This document shows positions 8,720-18,183 of a stretch of 64,000 nt of DNA, in pieces. The DNA lies in contig NZ_JAJEWL010000002.1 in the NCBI RefSeq assembly GCF_020687695.1, forward strand, positions 432,429-496,428, written 5' to 3'. The notes beneath the pieces were generated by a model, which was given only the letters and a program-made list of their open reading frames with translations, was not told the origin of the DNA and made no database searches. This DNA comes from Pusillimonas sp. MFBS29. GTDB lineage: Bacteria; Pseudomonadota; Gammaproteobacteria; Burkholderiales; Burkholderiaceae_B. Position 1 is the stretch's first letter; every line of letters starts with the position of its first letter. The position numbers and the translations under genes are program-made.

Positions 8720-10072
8720 ATGAGCCACCCCAGCGCCCAACTCGCCGAATTCGTTTCCCAACTCAGTTATGAAGACATTCCCGAGGCCGTACTGCGCCGT
8801 ACCGAAGACTTGCTGCTCGACTATCTGGTGTCTGCGCTGGCAGGCTCCAGCGCGCGTGCAGTCCAAAGCATTGCGCAGTTCGCCGATACGATGGGGCCGA
8901 CCAGCGGCCCTTGCGAAAACCTGGTAACCCGGCGCAGTACCAGCCCGATGTTCGCAGCCATGGTGAATGCCGCGTCAGCCCACATGGTCGAGCAGGACGA
9001 CGTACACAACGGCTCGGTATTTCATCCGGCTGCTGTCGTCTTTCCGGCCGCGGTTGCCGTGGCACAGGCACTGGGCCGTTCGGGCAAAGACCTGCTGGTC
9101 GCTTCTGTGGCCGGCTACGAGGCGGGTATCCGGATCGGTGAATTCCTGGGCCGCTCACACTACAAGATATTCCACACCACAGGTACGGCCGGCGCACTGG
9201 CCGCCGCCGTGGCGGCCGGTCGGCTGCTCAACCTTAACAGCGAGCAAATGCTGAACGCCCTGGGTTCAGCTGGTACACAGGCGGCAGGCCTGTGGGAGTT
9301 CCTGCGCGATGCCGCCGACTCCAAGCAGCTGCACACATCCAAGGCGGCAGTCAACGGTGTGATTGCCGCCTATCTGGCGCATGACGGATTCACAGGCGCA
9401 CGACAGATACTTGAAGGCCCCCAGGGCATGGCTGCAGGCATGTCCACCGATGCCAATCCCGCCAAACTTACTGACGGCCTGGGCACACGCTGGACCGTGC
9501 TGGAAACCTCGTTCAAATTTCATGCGTCCTGTCGCCACACCCACCCCGCTGCAGACGCCCTGCAGCAAGTCTTGCAGTCACATCAACTCGCAGCAAGCGA
9601 TATTGCCTGGGTTGTGGCGCACGTACACCAGGGGGCCATCGATGTCCTGGGGCCTGTGACCAAGCCTGCAACCGTGCACCAGTCCAAGTTTTCAATGGGT
9701 ACGGTCCTGGGTTTGATCGCCTTGCATGGGCGGGCCGGGTTGCCGGAATTCGATGCAGCGCTTAATGACCCCGAAACCGCGGCATTCCGCGAACGGGTTT
9801 CAATGGAACTCGACGCCGAAGTCGACGCTGCCTATCCGGCACAATGGATAGGCAAGGTCACCGTTCAGACCCTTGATGGGCGCACCCTGACAGGCCGTGT
9901 CGACGAGCCCAAAGGCGATCCGGGCAATACCTTGTCGCGCCCCGAACTGGAAGACAAGGCCATGCGGCTGGGCACTTACCGCAACGCAGCCAGCCGCGAA
10001 GAAGTACAAGCCATCATCAGCAAGGTCTGGAGCCAGGCCGATGCCGAGCGGGCCGGGCATTACCTGGGCTGA
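8720..10072 (+). CDS. MmgE/PrpD family protein
   Basis: About 450 residues. MmgE/PrpD proteins include 2-methylcitrate dehydratase, aconitate decarboxylase and related lyases. Typical blocks are seen: an N-terminal helical domain with MVNAASAHMVEQDD, the AAAVAAGRLL segment, and HASCRHTHPAADAL before the smaller C-terminal domain. The ATG at 8720 has AAGGA eight bases upstream; the ATG at 8711 lies too near that SD. No methylcitrate cycle genes are nearby, so the substrate is unknown. Linkage with an acyl-CoA dehydrogenase suggests degradation of a branched or unsaturated acid. Confidence 0.88.
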   Translation: MSHPSAQLAEFVSQLSYEDIPEAVLRRTEDLLLDYLVSALAGSSARAVQSIAQFADTMGPTSGPCENLVTRRSTSPMFAAMVNAASAHMVEQDDVHNGSVFHPAAVVFPAAVAVAQALGRSGKDLLVASVAGYEAGIRIGEFLGRSHYKIFHTTGTAGALAAAVAAGRLLNLNSEQMLNALGSAGTQAAGLWEFLRDAADSKQLHTSKAAVNGVIAAYLAHDGFTGARQILEGPQGMAAGMSTDANPAKLTDGLGTRWTVLETSFKFHASCRHTHPAADALQQVLQSHQLAASDIAWVVAHVHQGAIDVLGPVTKPATVHQSKFSMGTVLGLIALHGRAGLPEFDAALNDPETAAFRERVSMELDAEVDAAYPAQWIGKVTVQTLDGRTLTGRVDEPKGDPGNTLSRPELEDKAMRLGTYRNAASREEVQAIISKVWSQADAERAGHYLG

Positions 10073-10105
10073 TTGCTTGCAAGACAGCAGCGCAGGCCGC
10101 GCCGC

Positions 10106-10855
10106 TCAGGCCAGGGCCTGTTTTTGTGCTGACAGCAACTGCGCTATGCCGGCCTGTGCCACATCCAGCAGATTATCGAGCGTCTTGCGCTCGAAAGTCT
10201 GCCCCTCGGCCGTGCCTTGCACTTCAACGAAATGACCGGCGCCCGTCATGACAATATTCATGTCGGCACCACAACCCGAATCTTCCGTGTAGTCCAGGTC
10301 CAGCAAGGCGTGGCCGTTTACCAGCCCTACCGACACCGCAGCCACATGATCCAGCATGGGACTTTCAGTCAGCACGCCCTGCTCGACCAGGCCGCGCACA
10401 GCCAGCGCGGCAGCCACCCAGGCGCCGGTGATGCTTGCACACCGCGTGCCGCCATCAGCCTGTAGTACGTCGCAATCCAGATGCAAGGTTCGTTCGCCCA
10501 AGGCATTCAGATTGAACACCGCACGAAGGCTGCGGCCTATCAGGCGCTGGATTTCTTGAGTACGGCCGCTTTGCTTGCCGCGCGCCGCCTCGCGATCCGA
10601 ACGCGTATGCGTGGAGCGTGGCAGCATTCCGTATTCGGCCGTTACCCAGCCCTGCCCTTTGCCCTTCAGAAAGGGCGGCACCTTATCGAGCACGCTGGCA
10701 TTGCACAGCACATGCGTATCGCCCGCCTTGATCAGCACGGATCCCTCGGCATGGCGCGTGTAGCCGGTTTCAATGACCAGCGGACGCAGCTCTGATGCGC
10801 CACGCCCGGATGCGCGCGTGGGGATGGATGGTGTGGAAAGACCCGTATCAGTCAA
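10106..10855 (-). CDS. rph: RNase PH
   Basis: A 249-residue phosphate-dependent 3'-5' exoribonuclease that trims tRNA 3' ends. It carries the family blocks [27 protein letters not shown] (phosphate-binding arginines) and [16 protein letters not shown]. It seems to start at TTG (10855): GGAG lies about six bases upstream and no ATG or GTG occurs before the conserved N-terminal block. The product has about 13 extra N-terminal residues. It is divergent from yicC across 70 bases, a common pairing. Confidence 0.96.
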   Translation of the reverse strand: MTDTGLSTPSIPTRASGRGASELRPLVIETGYTRHAEGSVLIKAGDTHVLCNASVLDKVPPFLKGKGQGWVTAEYGMLPRSTHTRSDREAARGKQSGRTQEIQRLIGRSLRAVFNLNALGERTLHLDCDVLQADGGTRCASITGAWVAAALAVRGLVEQGVLTESPMLDHVAAVSVGLVNGHALLDLDYTEDSGCGADMNIVMTGAGHFVEVQGTAEGQTFERKTLDNLLDVAQAGIAQLLSAQKQALA

Positions 10856-10925
10856 GACTAACTCCGATTAAAAATTAAAAACCTTACAATAACCGGTTTA
10901 ACACTTCTTCAGGACAACGACCTTC

Positions 10926-11858
10926 ATGATCCGCAGCATGACCGCTTTTGGCAATGCACGTGCCGAATCCCCACAAGGCAGTGTTTCCATCGAATTTCGT
11001 ACGGTCAACAGCCGATTTCTGGATGTCAGCTTTCGCCTGCCCGACGAACTCAGACTGGCCGAAAGCCCGATACGCGAGCAACTGGGTCAAGTCGTAAAAC
11101 GCGGCAAGGTCGAGATTCGTGCCAGCTATACGCGTCCTGAAGTACAGGACCAAAGCTCGCTCGACCTGCACTACCTTACCCGCATCGCCACTCAGCTCGA
11201 GCTGGCCCGCCAGTACCTGCCGGACATCGCCGCGCCCAGCCTGGCAGAACTGACAAGCGCCAGCGCGCAGAACTCGCCATCTACCGACACATCTGTCTGG
11301 CTGTCATTGTGCACGCAGGCCAGTACACAAGCCCTGACGGAATTGCTGGCTGCCCGCGAACGCGAAGGTCGTCGCCTGGCCGACATGATGCTGGAATGTG
11401 CCCGCAACATCACCGCCATTGTCAACCAGGTCGAAGTCGAACTGCCGGAATTGCTCGCCGAGCATCAGGCAAAGATCGCCTCGAAGCTGCGCGACGCGCT
11501 GACTGCTGCGAGCCCGGAAGGCTTTGCCCAGATCAGCGGCACAGAGCTGACCGCACGCATCGCCCAGGAAGCGTCGCTGTTTTCCCTGCGCATAGACGTC
11601 GCCGAAGAGCTTTCGCGCCTGCGTTCGCACATTGCCGAGCTTGAACATCTGCTGAGTGCCGAACCAGAAGCAGCCCGCCCCGGCGCCAAGTCCCAGGGCG
11701 GCAGCGTGGGCAAGCGACTTGATTTTCTGTTCCAGGAAATGAACCGCGAGGCCAATACCCTGGGTTCCAAGGCCAGCGCACTAAGCGTGACCCGCGCCGC
11801 CATCGATCTGAAACTGCTTATCGAACAGATGCGCGAGCAGACGCAGAACATAGAGTGA
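10926..11858 (+). CDS. yicC: YicC family endoribonuclease
   Basis: A 310-residue protein starting MIRSMTAFG, with the central heptad-rich segment (residues 150-240) and the C-terminal block KRLDFLFQEMNREANTLGSK, all typical of YicC. YicC proteins are reported to act in RNA decay. It is divergent from rph. In many betaproteobacteria gmk and rpoZ follow; here the next gene is a convergent permease, so that link is broken in this genome. Confidence 0.95.
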   Translation: MIRSMTAFGNARAESPQGSVSIEFRTVNSRFLDVSFRLPDELRLAESPIREQLGQVVKRGKVEIRASYTRPEVQDQSSLDLHYLTRIATQLELARQYLPDIAAPSLAELTSASAQNSPSTDTSVWLSLCTQASTQALTELLAAREREGRRLADMMLECARNITAIVNQVEVELPELLAEHQAKIASKLRDALTAASPEGFAQISGTELTARIAQEASLFSLRIDVAEELSRLRSHIAELEHLLSAEPEAARPGAKSQGGSVGKRLDFLFQEMNREANTLGSKASALSVTRAAIDLKLLIEQMREQTQNIE

Positions 11859-11905
11859 TCAGCATTAATTGACAGCCCGTGTGTAACGAGCAACGAGCCG
11901 GCACT

Positions 11906-12979
11906 TCAAGCGCCCTTCTTCACCAACTTGTGATCGTCCTCGTGTATCCACTCGCGCCAGATGGCCACCAGCAAGGCCATCAGGACGGGGCCGACGAACA
12001 GGCCGACCAGCCCCATGGTCTGAACGCCGCCCACCAGACCGAAAAAGGTGGGCAGGAAAGGTAGCTTGACCGGTCCGCCCACCAGGCGCGGACGCAAGGT
12101 TTTGTCGACAATGAAGAGTTCAACCGTCCCCCAGATGAACAGCCCAAGGCCTGCCATGGGTTCGCCCGAACCAACAAGGTAGAGCGAAACAAGGCTGAAT
12201 GACAAAGGTGCACCGCCTGGTATCAGGGCCATGAAGCCGGTGATGACGCCCAACAACACCGGCGAAGGTACGCCCGCAATCCAATAGGCCAGGCCCAGCA
12301 CCACACCCTCCCCCAGAGCAATCAGCCCCATGCCCGTTACCGTGGAGTTAACGGTCGCCGGCACTACCCGGGAAAAACGGCGCCAGCGCCCCGGCAGGAT
12401 GCGGTCGCCCACGATATCGAGCTGGCCCAGTATGTGTTCCCCGTCTTTGTAGACAAAGAACAGGGTGATGAGCATGAAGATCACGCCCAGCAGCAGCCTG
12501 AATACGTCACCGGTTGCCGACAGCAGCATGCGGTATATATTGCCCAAATGCTCGCCACTGACGATTTCCACCATTTCGCCCAAGGCGTGAGGTTCGCCCA
12601 AATAAGTTGTCCAGTATTCGGCCAGCCGCGCCCCCACCAGCGGCAAAGCCAGTATCCAGGCCGGCACGGGCATACCGTGACGGTTCGCGGCTAACGCCCA
12701 GGCAATGAAATTGCTGGCCTCGGTGAATGCGTAGCTGAGTGCCAGCGTCAGGGGCACAATCAGCACCAGGATCACAATCATCAGCGCAAGCGACGCAGCC
12801 AGCGCATTGCGGCCGTTACAACGCCGCAGCAGCCGCTGATACAGCGGCCAACTGGCCAGGCTGATGATGGTTGCTGCCAATACGGGAACCAGGAAACCAC
12901 TCAGGAAATACAGGCCAACCAGAATAAGCAGCACCAGTAGCCAGCGGGCAATAAGGGAAGCAGGCAATACAGGGTGCAT
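11906..12979 (-). CDS. AI-2E family transporter (PerM/YdiK-like permease)
   Basis: A 357-residue membrane protein with about seven or eight hydrophobic segments (for example residues 10-60, 145-170 and 200-330), including the motif GVITGFMALIPGGAPLSF and GLVGLFVGPVLMALL near the end, typical of the family once linked to autoinducer-2 export. The real substrate of most members is unknown; some are implicated in Na+/H+ exchange. It stands alone, convergent with yicC. Confidence 0.88.
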   Translation of the reverse strand: MHPVLPASLIARWLLVLLILVGLYFLSGFLVPVLAATIISLASWPLYQRLLRRCNGRNALAASLALMIVILVLIVPLTLALSYAFTEASNFIAWALAANRHGMPVPAWILALPLVGARLAEYWTTYLGEPHALGEMVEIVSGEHLGNIYRMLLSATGDVFRLLLGVIFMLITLFFVYKDGEHILGQLDIVGDRILPGRWRRFSRVVPATVNSTVTGMGLIALGEGVVLGLAYWIAGVPSPVLLGVITGFMALIPGGAPLSFSLVSLYLVGSGEPMAGLGLFIWGTVELFIVDKTLRPRLVGGPVKLPFLPTFFGLVGGVQTMGLVGLFVGPVLMALLVAIWREWIHEDDHKLVKKGA

Positions 12980-13133
12980 GATGACAGGGGTGTTTCAGGT
13001 TAAAAGCCACTTTTGGTGACTAAAGGATGGAAGGATGCCGGGCTGATGGCCGCCACAGGACAATATCACGAAAAAACGTATGGGCGCTTTATCCTGGCAG
13101 GCCACCTGATCCGGATTTGGTCTCATACGCAGC

Positions 13134-14069
13134 TCAGGGATCAGGCGTCCAGGCGTCAAGAAAGGCAAGCAAGACCTTGGCCGAGTTATCGGCAGCAATG
13201 CCCATGAAAGTATGCATTTCATTCGCCCCCTCGCCGCCGCCGGCCAGGTCGCTGAGTGAGCGAAAGGCAATAAAGGGAACGGCGTTGACATAAGCCACCA
13301 TTGCACATGCAGCGCTTTCCATGTCCAGGACATTGGCCTGGAATGTATTGAATACATACTTTCGGTATTCGGCGTTATCGACAAATGCAGCACCCGAAAC
13401 ACCGTTGCCTCCGACTACCAGACGCGGCTGGCGACGCAGGCACTGGCTGCCGGTATCGCAGGACTGCAGGGCAATATCCTTTAGATTCTGAGCCACGGCC
13501 AGCATTTCAGGGTCGACATCAAACCAGAACTTTTTATGCACCTTTGGTTGGTCGGCGGTGATCACTTTGACTGGACGAGTACGCATCATGCCGTAGCCGG
13601 GCAAGCCCAGATCGTTGGGCGAGCCGGAGCCGAATACGCCCGGCGAATCTTCCCGCGCCATAAGCAGCTCAAGATACTGCCCCCATTTTTGTGCAACCAC
13701 CACGTCGCCGATGTGCAAATCGGGATTGACCCCGCCGGCAATGCCACTGAACACGATATGAGTGATCTTGAAGTGATCAAGCGCCAGTTGGGTCGTCATG
13801 GCAGCATTGGTCATGCTGATGCCGCTCAGAAATAGCACGACTGGTTTATTCCGCAGCACGCCGGTGGTGAAGCGAGTGCCGTTAACCGAGAAATGGCGTG
13901 CTTGTTTGGTCTGGTCCAGCAAGAGGCTTAATTCGGGTTCGAAAGCCGAGATCACGGCAACTCTGGGAGTTTCGTCCAGCCATGGCGCAGCCACGGCAGG
14001 CCGTACCAGCGTCAGCGCAAGCAACAAGGCCGGCAGCAAGGTACGTAAGGTCAAGGCAATCAGGTTCAT
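13134..14069 (-). CDS. Periplasmic phosphorylase-superfamily (MTA/SAH nucleosidase-like) protein
   Basis: A 311-residue protein with a Sec signal peptide (about residues 1-28, ending ...RPAVAAPW) followed by a PNP/UDP-phosphorylase fold: VAVISAFEPELSLLL, FSGIAGGVNPDLHIGDVVVA, and NVLDMESAACAMVAYVNAVPF, where MESAA carries the Glu that contacts ribose in MTA/SAH nucleosidases. RSLSD near the end supplies the catalytic-type Asp. Cytosolic MTAN is about 230 residues; this exported form is longer, with insertions at 150-200. Its stop lies just inside an ATGA overlap with the upstream cupin gene, so the two are expressed together. Confidence 0.85.
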   Translation of the reverse strand: MNLIALTLRTLLPALLLALTLVRPAVAAPWLDETPRVAVISAFEPELSLLLDQTKQARHFSVNGTRFTTGVLRNKPVVLFLSGISMTNAAMTTQLALDHFKITHIVFSGIAGGVNPDLHIGDVVVAQKWGQYLELLMAREDSPGVFGSGSPNDLGLPGYGMMRTRPVKVITADQPKVHKKFWFDVDPEMLAVAQNLKDIALQSCDTGSQCLRRQPRLVVGGNGVSGAAFVDNAEYRKYVFNTFQANVLDMESAACAMVAYVNAVPFIAFRSLSDLAGGGEGANEMHTFMGIAADNSAKVLLAFLDAWTPDP

Positions 14070-14572
14070 ACTGTCTTACTCAGTCGTTGAATCAGGGGCG
14101 TATGCTGTGGGTAACGCTCGATAAGTGCCGCTGCCACGGCCAATTCGAACTTGTCGAATTCAAAACCGGGCGCCACCGTGCAGCCGGCCAGGGCGTAGTC
14201 GTCGGGATTGGCTAGTTCGGCCGCAAACCAGCAGCCGGCGGGCACCATTACCTGGAAAGAAGCATCGTCAACATGCAGGGCATCGCCCAGCACATGAGTA
14301 CGCTGGGCGCCCGCTGCATCGATTACGTGTATGAGTACCGGCCCACCTTTATGGAAATGCCATAGTTCATCGGCATCGATACGATGCCAGGCCGAATACG
14401 CGCCTGCCGACAACAGGTAATAAATGGCGGTGCAGGCACTGCGCGAACTGCCGGACCCTTCGCGCACGACGGAATCAGTGCTGCGGTAGGTCTCGATGTA
14501 ATGACCGCCTTCAGGATGAGGCTTAAGGTCGAGTCGCCGGATCAGGCGGTCAACCTCGGGGTTGATCGTCAT
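14066..14572 (-). CDS. Cupin domain protein (DUF985 / cupin_5)
   Basis: A 168-residue single-domain cupin. HPEGGHYIETYRS, CTAIYYLLSAGAYSAWHRID, ELWHFHKGGP and FDKFELA match the DUF985 family of small metal-binding cupins of unknown reaction. The start overlaps nothing upstream, and its end overlaps the nucleosidase ATG by four bases, suggesting translational coupling. The joint role is unknown. Confidence 0.88.
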   Translation of the reverse strand: MTINPEVDRLIRRLDLKPHPEGGHYIETYRSTDSVVREGSGSSRSACTAIYYLLSAGAYSAWHRIDADELWHFHKGGPVLIHVIDAAGAQRTHVLGDALHVDDASFQVMVPAGCWFAAELANPDDYALAGCTVAPGFEFDKFELAVAAALIERYPQHTPLIQRLSKTV

Positions 14573-14738
14573 GATCCTTGTGCTCCGGGTTGCTTCAGGT
14601 GTTGCTTGAGTTGCAAAAGATTGTATCTGCCCTGCACCAGATTACAAAGCTGGCAATCACCCTAACAACCTGGCTTATGTTCACAGTTGTGATGCGCCAG
14701 GGGGTATCATGTGAGCCAGCATTGTTTCCGCCAGACTC

Positions 14739-16022
14739 ATGACCACAACCACCTCATCGACCGACGCTGCAGAAACGCCCTACGCATGGGCCAGGCTGGT
14801 TGTTTCCCTTTTGCTTATGACGCTGGGCGGGGTCGGCATGTATTCGGTCACCGTTGTGCTGCCGCAGATCCAGGCTGAGTTCAATATAAGCCGTTCCGAC
14901 GCCTCGCTGCCCTACACCTTGACCATGCTGGGCTTTGGTGTGGGCGGCATCCTGATGGGACGCTTGTCTGATCGCTTCGGCGTGATTGTGCCGCTGGTGG
15001 TGGGAACGCTGGGCCTGGGTCTGGGTTTCATCCTTGCCGGCTCGGCCAGCTCGCTGTGGCAGTTTATTGTGATTCAGGGCCTGCTGATCGGCCTGCTGGG
15101 CACGGCAGCCAGCTTTGCTCCCCTGGTGGCCGACACCTCGCAATGGTTCACGCGCAGGCGCGGCATTGCTCTGGCCATCTGCATGAGCGGAAACTATGTC
15201 GCAGGCACAGTCTGGCCCCCCATATTGCAGCACTTCATCGACACTGTGGGCTGGCGCCAGACCTATATGGGTGTCGGGGTGTTCTGCCTGGCAGTCATGC
15301 TGCCGCTCGCACTGGTTTATCGCAGGCGTCCTCCTTCCATACCCGTGGCCGCCCCCGGCCCGTCAACACAGCGGCAGAAATTTTTTGTACTCGAGGCGGC
15401 ACGTTTTCACCCGTCGCGTCCCATCGGTATGTCGCCCGCCGCGCTGCAGACTCTGCTGTGCATCGCAGGGGTAGCCTGTTGTGTGGCCATGGCCATGCCG
15501 CAAGTGCACATCGTGGCATATTGCGGTGATCTGGGCTTCGGCGCGGCACGTGGCGCCGAAATGCTGGCGCTGATGCTGGGCCTGGGCATCATCAGCCGGC
15601 TCGGATCCGGCTGGATATCGGATCACATCGGCGGCCTTCGCACCTTGTTGCTGGGGTCGCTGCTTCAGGGCATTGCACTGCTCATGTTTCTGCCTGCCAA
15701 GGGTCTGGTATCGCTCTATGTGGTATCGGGAATGTTCGGGCTGTTCCAGGGTGGCATCGTACCGGCCTATGCCCTGGTCGTACGCGAATACTTTTCGCCT
15801 TCCGAGGCCGGAGCCCGAGTGGGCACGGTACTCATGGCAACCCTGTTCGGCATGGCACTGGGGGGCTGGCTGTCGGGCGCCATTTTCGACCTTAGCGGCT
15901 CGTACCAGGCCGCCTTTGTCAATGGCATCGCCTGGAATCTGCTGAATGTCGCCATCATGGGATTCCTGCTCTACCGCCTCAAACGCGGACCCGGCCAGGC
16001 AGGTTCGCCGGTACAGGCCTGA
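14739..16022 (+). CDS. MFS transporter
   Basis: A 427-residue major-facilitator protein with about twelve hydrophobic segments. The loop 2-3 motif appears as GRLSDRFG (residues 75-82), its counterpart after TM8 as GWISDHIGG, and a long cytoplasmic loop near residues 190-220 splits the halves. It resembles MFS carriers of organic anions (OFA or monocarboxylate type); the substrate cannot be read from sequence. A clear terminator follows. Confidence 0.88.
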   Translation: MTTTTSSTDAAETPYAWARLVVSLLLMTLGGVGMYSVTVVLPQIQAEFNISRSDASLPYTLTMLGFGVGGILMGRLSDRFGVIVPLVVGTLGLGLGFILAGSASSLWQFIVIQGLLIGLLGTAASFAPLVADTSQWFTRRRGIALAICMSGNYVAGTVWPPILQHFIDTVGWRQTYMGVGVFCLAVMLPLALVYRRRPPSIPVAAPGPSTQRQKFFVLEAARFHPSRPIGMSPAALQTLLCIAGVACCVAMAMPQVHIVAYCGDLGFGAARGAEMLALMLGLGIISRLGSGWISDHIGGLRTLLLGSLLQGIALLMFLPAKGLVSLYVVSGMFGLFQGGIVPAYALVVREYFSPSEAGARVGTVLMATLFGMALGGWLSGAIFDLSGSYQAAFVNGIAWNLLNVAIMGFLLYRLKRGPGQAGSPVQA

Positions 16023-16111
16023 TCTATAGCAGCGGTCGATGCGCCGCCGTAGCGGCTATGGTCGGCTCACCGGATCGGCAAATTGGTCGCCGACTTCGGA
16101 ATCCGATCAGA

Positions 16112-16145
16112 AGCCGCCGCGCGTTTTACGCCAGGCGGCTTTTTT
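16112..16145 (+). terminator. Rho-independent terminator after the MFS gene
   Basis: Stem AGCCGCC (16112-16118) pairs with GGCGGCT (16134-16140), followed by a run of six T (16140-16145). Confidence 0.85.
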
Positions 16146-16158
16146 CACACCTATTTGG

Positions 16159-16174
16159 CTGTATATAAAAACAG
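16159..16174. promoter_or_regulatory. Candidate LexA (SOS) box
   Basis: CTGT-ATATAAAA-ACAG matches CTGT-N8-ACAG exactly with an AT-rich centre. It lies in the AT-rich intergenic region 130 bases before the PBP7-type gene at 16305. Similarity alone cannot show LexA binding. Confidence 0.4.
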
Positions 16175-16304
16175 TGAAATTCAAATATCCCCACAGCTTA
16201 TGCGGATGAGTTAAAAAATAACTTAAATTTCTTCTGTAACTATCTAATATATAGCATTTTTTCTGATATTATCTGTTGAATCAAAAATACCTGGATGACC
16301 GGCA

Positions 16305-17369
16305 ATGCCTTTCCCCTGGAATCCACCCCGTCCTTTTTGTTCGTTCCTGGCCGCAGCCTCGCTGTTGCTCGCGCCTGGGCTTGGCGCACACGCTCACGCA
16401 GAATCCAGCACTTCAGCGCAGGCATCAGACGCCCGGTCCGCCATACAGCAAACCCACATCGTCAAACGCCAGAACCTGCAGCCGGTCAGCTACGCCGCCA
16501 ATCGTGCGTCGCGTGGTCAGCTACGGGTCGGCATACGCCATCCCGGCCAGAATGGCAGCGACATCGTAGTAAACCGGCCCGCGCCTGATGACGATCTGGC
16601 ACCGCTGACTGACCTGGCCAGCCTGCGCGCCGAGGTTGCTTTCGTGCAGGATCTCGAAACCCAGCATGTACTGTACGACAAGAACAGCGACGCAATTCGC
16701 CCCATTGCTTCCATTTCCAAGCTCATGACGGCCCTGGTCGTTACCGAGTCCGGTCTGCCCATGGACGAAGTGCTGACGATTTCCGACGCCGATGTCGACC
16801 GCATGCGCTATTCGCGCTCTCGCCTTCCGGTCGGTACCGAACTGACGCGTGGCGAAATGCTGCATCTGGCCCTGATGTCGTCCGAGAACCGCGCGGCCCA
16901 CGCGCTGGGGCGCTATTATCCGGGCGGCATGCCGGCCTTTGTTCGCGCCATGAACGACAAGGCCCGTGCCCTGGGCATGCGCAACACACATTTCATCGAG
17001 CCTACCGGACTGTCCAGTGAAAACGTATCTACATCGCGCGATCTGGTCAAACTGCTGCAAGCCACCCGTGAACAAAAGCTCATCCATCGCTACAGCACCG
17101 ACGACAAGCACGAATTTACCGTTAGTCGAGGCCGTCAGCTGGCCTACCGCAACACCAACCGGCTGGTACGCAATGCCAAATGGGATATCCAGGTATCCAA
17201 GACCGGGTTCATCAACGAGGCCGGCGAGTGCCTGGTCATGCTTACCCGCATCGATAACCGCGACGTGGCGATTGTTCTGCTGAATGCCAGCAACCACACC
17301 CGCATAGGTGATGCCGTACGTATACGCACGCTTTTGGTTGAGAACGAAAGCAAGCTGGCACTGCTCTGA
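16305..17369 (+). CDS. pbpG: D-alanyl-D-alanine endopeptidase (PBP7/PbpG-type)
   Basis: A 354-residue periplasmic S11-family serine peptidase that would cut D-Ala-meso-Dap crosslinks in peptidoglycan. A signal peptide covers about residues 1-32 (...GAHAHAES). Active-site motifs are SISK (Ser136, Lys139), SSENRAA (SxN) and SKTGFINEAG (KTG). There is no C-terminal amphipathic anchor, fitting PBP7 rather than PBP5/6. The upstream region is AT-rich with a candidate SOS box. The next gene starts 10 bases after the stop. Confidence 0.93.
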   Translation: MPFPWNPPRPFCSFLAAASLLLAPGLGAHAHAESSTSAQASDARSAIQQTHIVKRQNLQPVSYAANRASRGQLRVGIRHPGQNGSDIVVNRPAPDDDLAPLTDLASLRAEVAFVQDLETQHVLYDKNSDAIRPIASISKLMTALVVTESGLPMDEVLTISDADVDRMRYSRSRLPVGTELTRGEMLHLALMSSENRAAHALGRYYPGGMPAFVRAMNDKARALGMRNTHFIEPTGLSSENVSTSRDLVKLLQATREQKLIHRYSTDDKHEFTVSRGRQLAYRNTNRLVRNAKWDIQVSKTGFINEAGECLVMLTRIDNRDVAIVLLNASNHTRIGDAVRIRTLLVENESKLALL

Positions 17370-17379
17370 TCCCGCCGGA

Positions 17380-18183
17380 ATGTGTATCGCCTACCTTGCC
17401 ATTGCCGCGCACCCTGACTGGCCATTGTTCATCGCGGCGAACCGCGACGAATACCACGACAGGCCCTGCCTGCCCGCTGCTCCATGGGCGCAACACCCGG
17501 ATATTATTGCCGGACTGGACTGTCAGGCCAGCGGCAGCTGGCTTGGCGTTACGCGACAAGGACGATTCGCACTCATCACCAATTACCGGGACCCCGCCCA
17601 CGTGATGAATAACGCCCCGACACGGGGGAAGTTGGTCAGCCGCTATCTGACTGGTCAGGAGCCGCCGCATTCTTATGCAGACAAGGTCCATGCGCAAGCA
17701 GCCGCCTACAACGGCTTTAACCTTATTGTCGGGGACAGGAACGCAGCGTTTTATACGGCAAACCGGGAGGAATCTACCGGACCTCGCCAACTGTCACCGG
17801 GCCGATACGTGCTGAGCAATCACCTGCTGGACACCGCCTGGCCCAAGGCCGAGCGCTTGCGTCAGGCGCTTGACGCCTTTCCGCTGGAAAATCTGGAACG
17901 GTCGTTGACACCGGTTTTTGAGATGCTTAAAGACGGCACGCCTGCGCCCGACGATCACTTGCCCAGTACAGGCCTTAGCCTGGAGCGCGAACGCCTGCTC
18001 AGCAGCCCCTTTATCGTGAGCCCTGAATACGGCACACGCTGCTCTACGGTCATCGCGCTGCATGCCAGCGGACGCGGGTTGCTCAGTGAAATCAGTTATG
18101 ACGCCTCCGGGGCGGCCACCGAACGCCATGACTGGCCGTTTCAGGCCACCGACAGGGCCGACGCGCCAGCAGCCTGCGCCTGA
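17380..18183 (+). CDS. NRDE family protein (TANGO2-like)
   Basis: A 267-residue protein beginning MCIAYLAIAAHPDWPLF and carrying the family motif AANRDEYHDRP, then GSWLGVTRQGRFALITNYRD. The N-terminal Cys2 fits an Ntn-hydrolase-like fold proposed for the family. The function is not settled; TANGO2 relatives are linked to heme or lipid handling. The start at 17380 matches the family N-terminus; longer frames would run into pbpG. It ends directly against the convergent esterase stop. Confidence 0.9.
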   Translation: MCIAYLAIAAHPDWPLFIAANRDEYHDRPCLPAAPWAQHPDIIAGLDCQASGSWLGVTRQGRFALITNYRDPAHVMNNAPTRGKLVSRYLTGQEPPHSYADKVHAQAAAYNGFNLIVGDRNAAFYTANREESTGPRQLSPGRYVLSNHLLDTAWPKAERLRQALDAFPLENLERSLTPVFEMLKDGTPAPDDHLPSTGLSLERERLLSSPFIVSPEYGTRCSTVIALHASGRGLLSEISYDASGAATERHDWPFQATDRADAPAACA

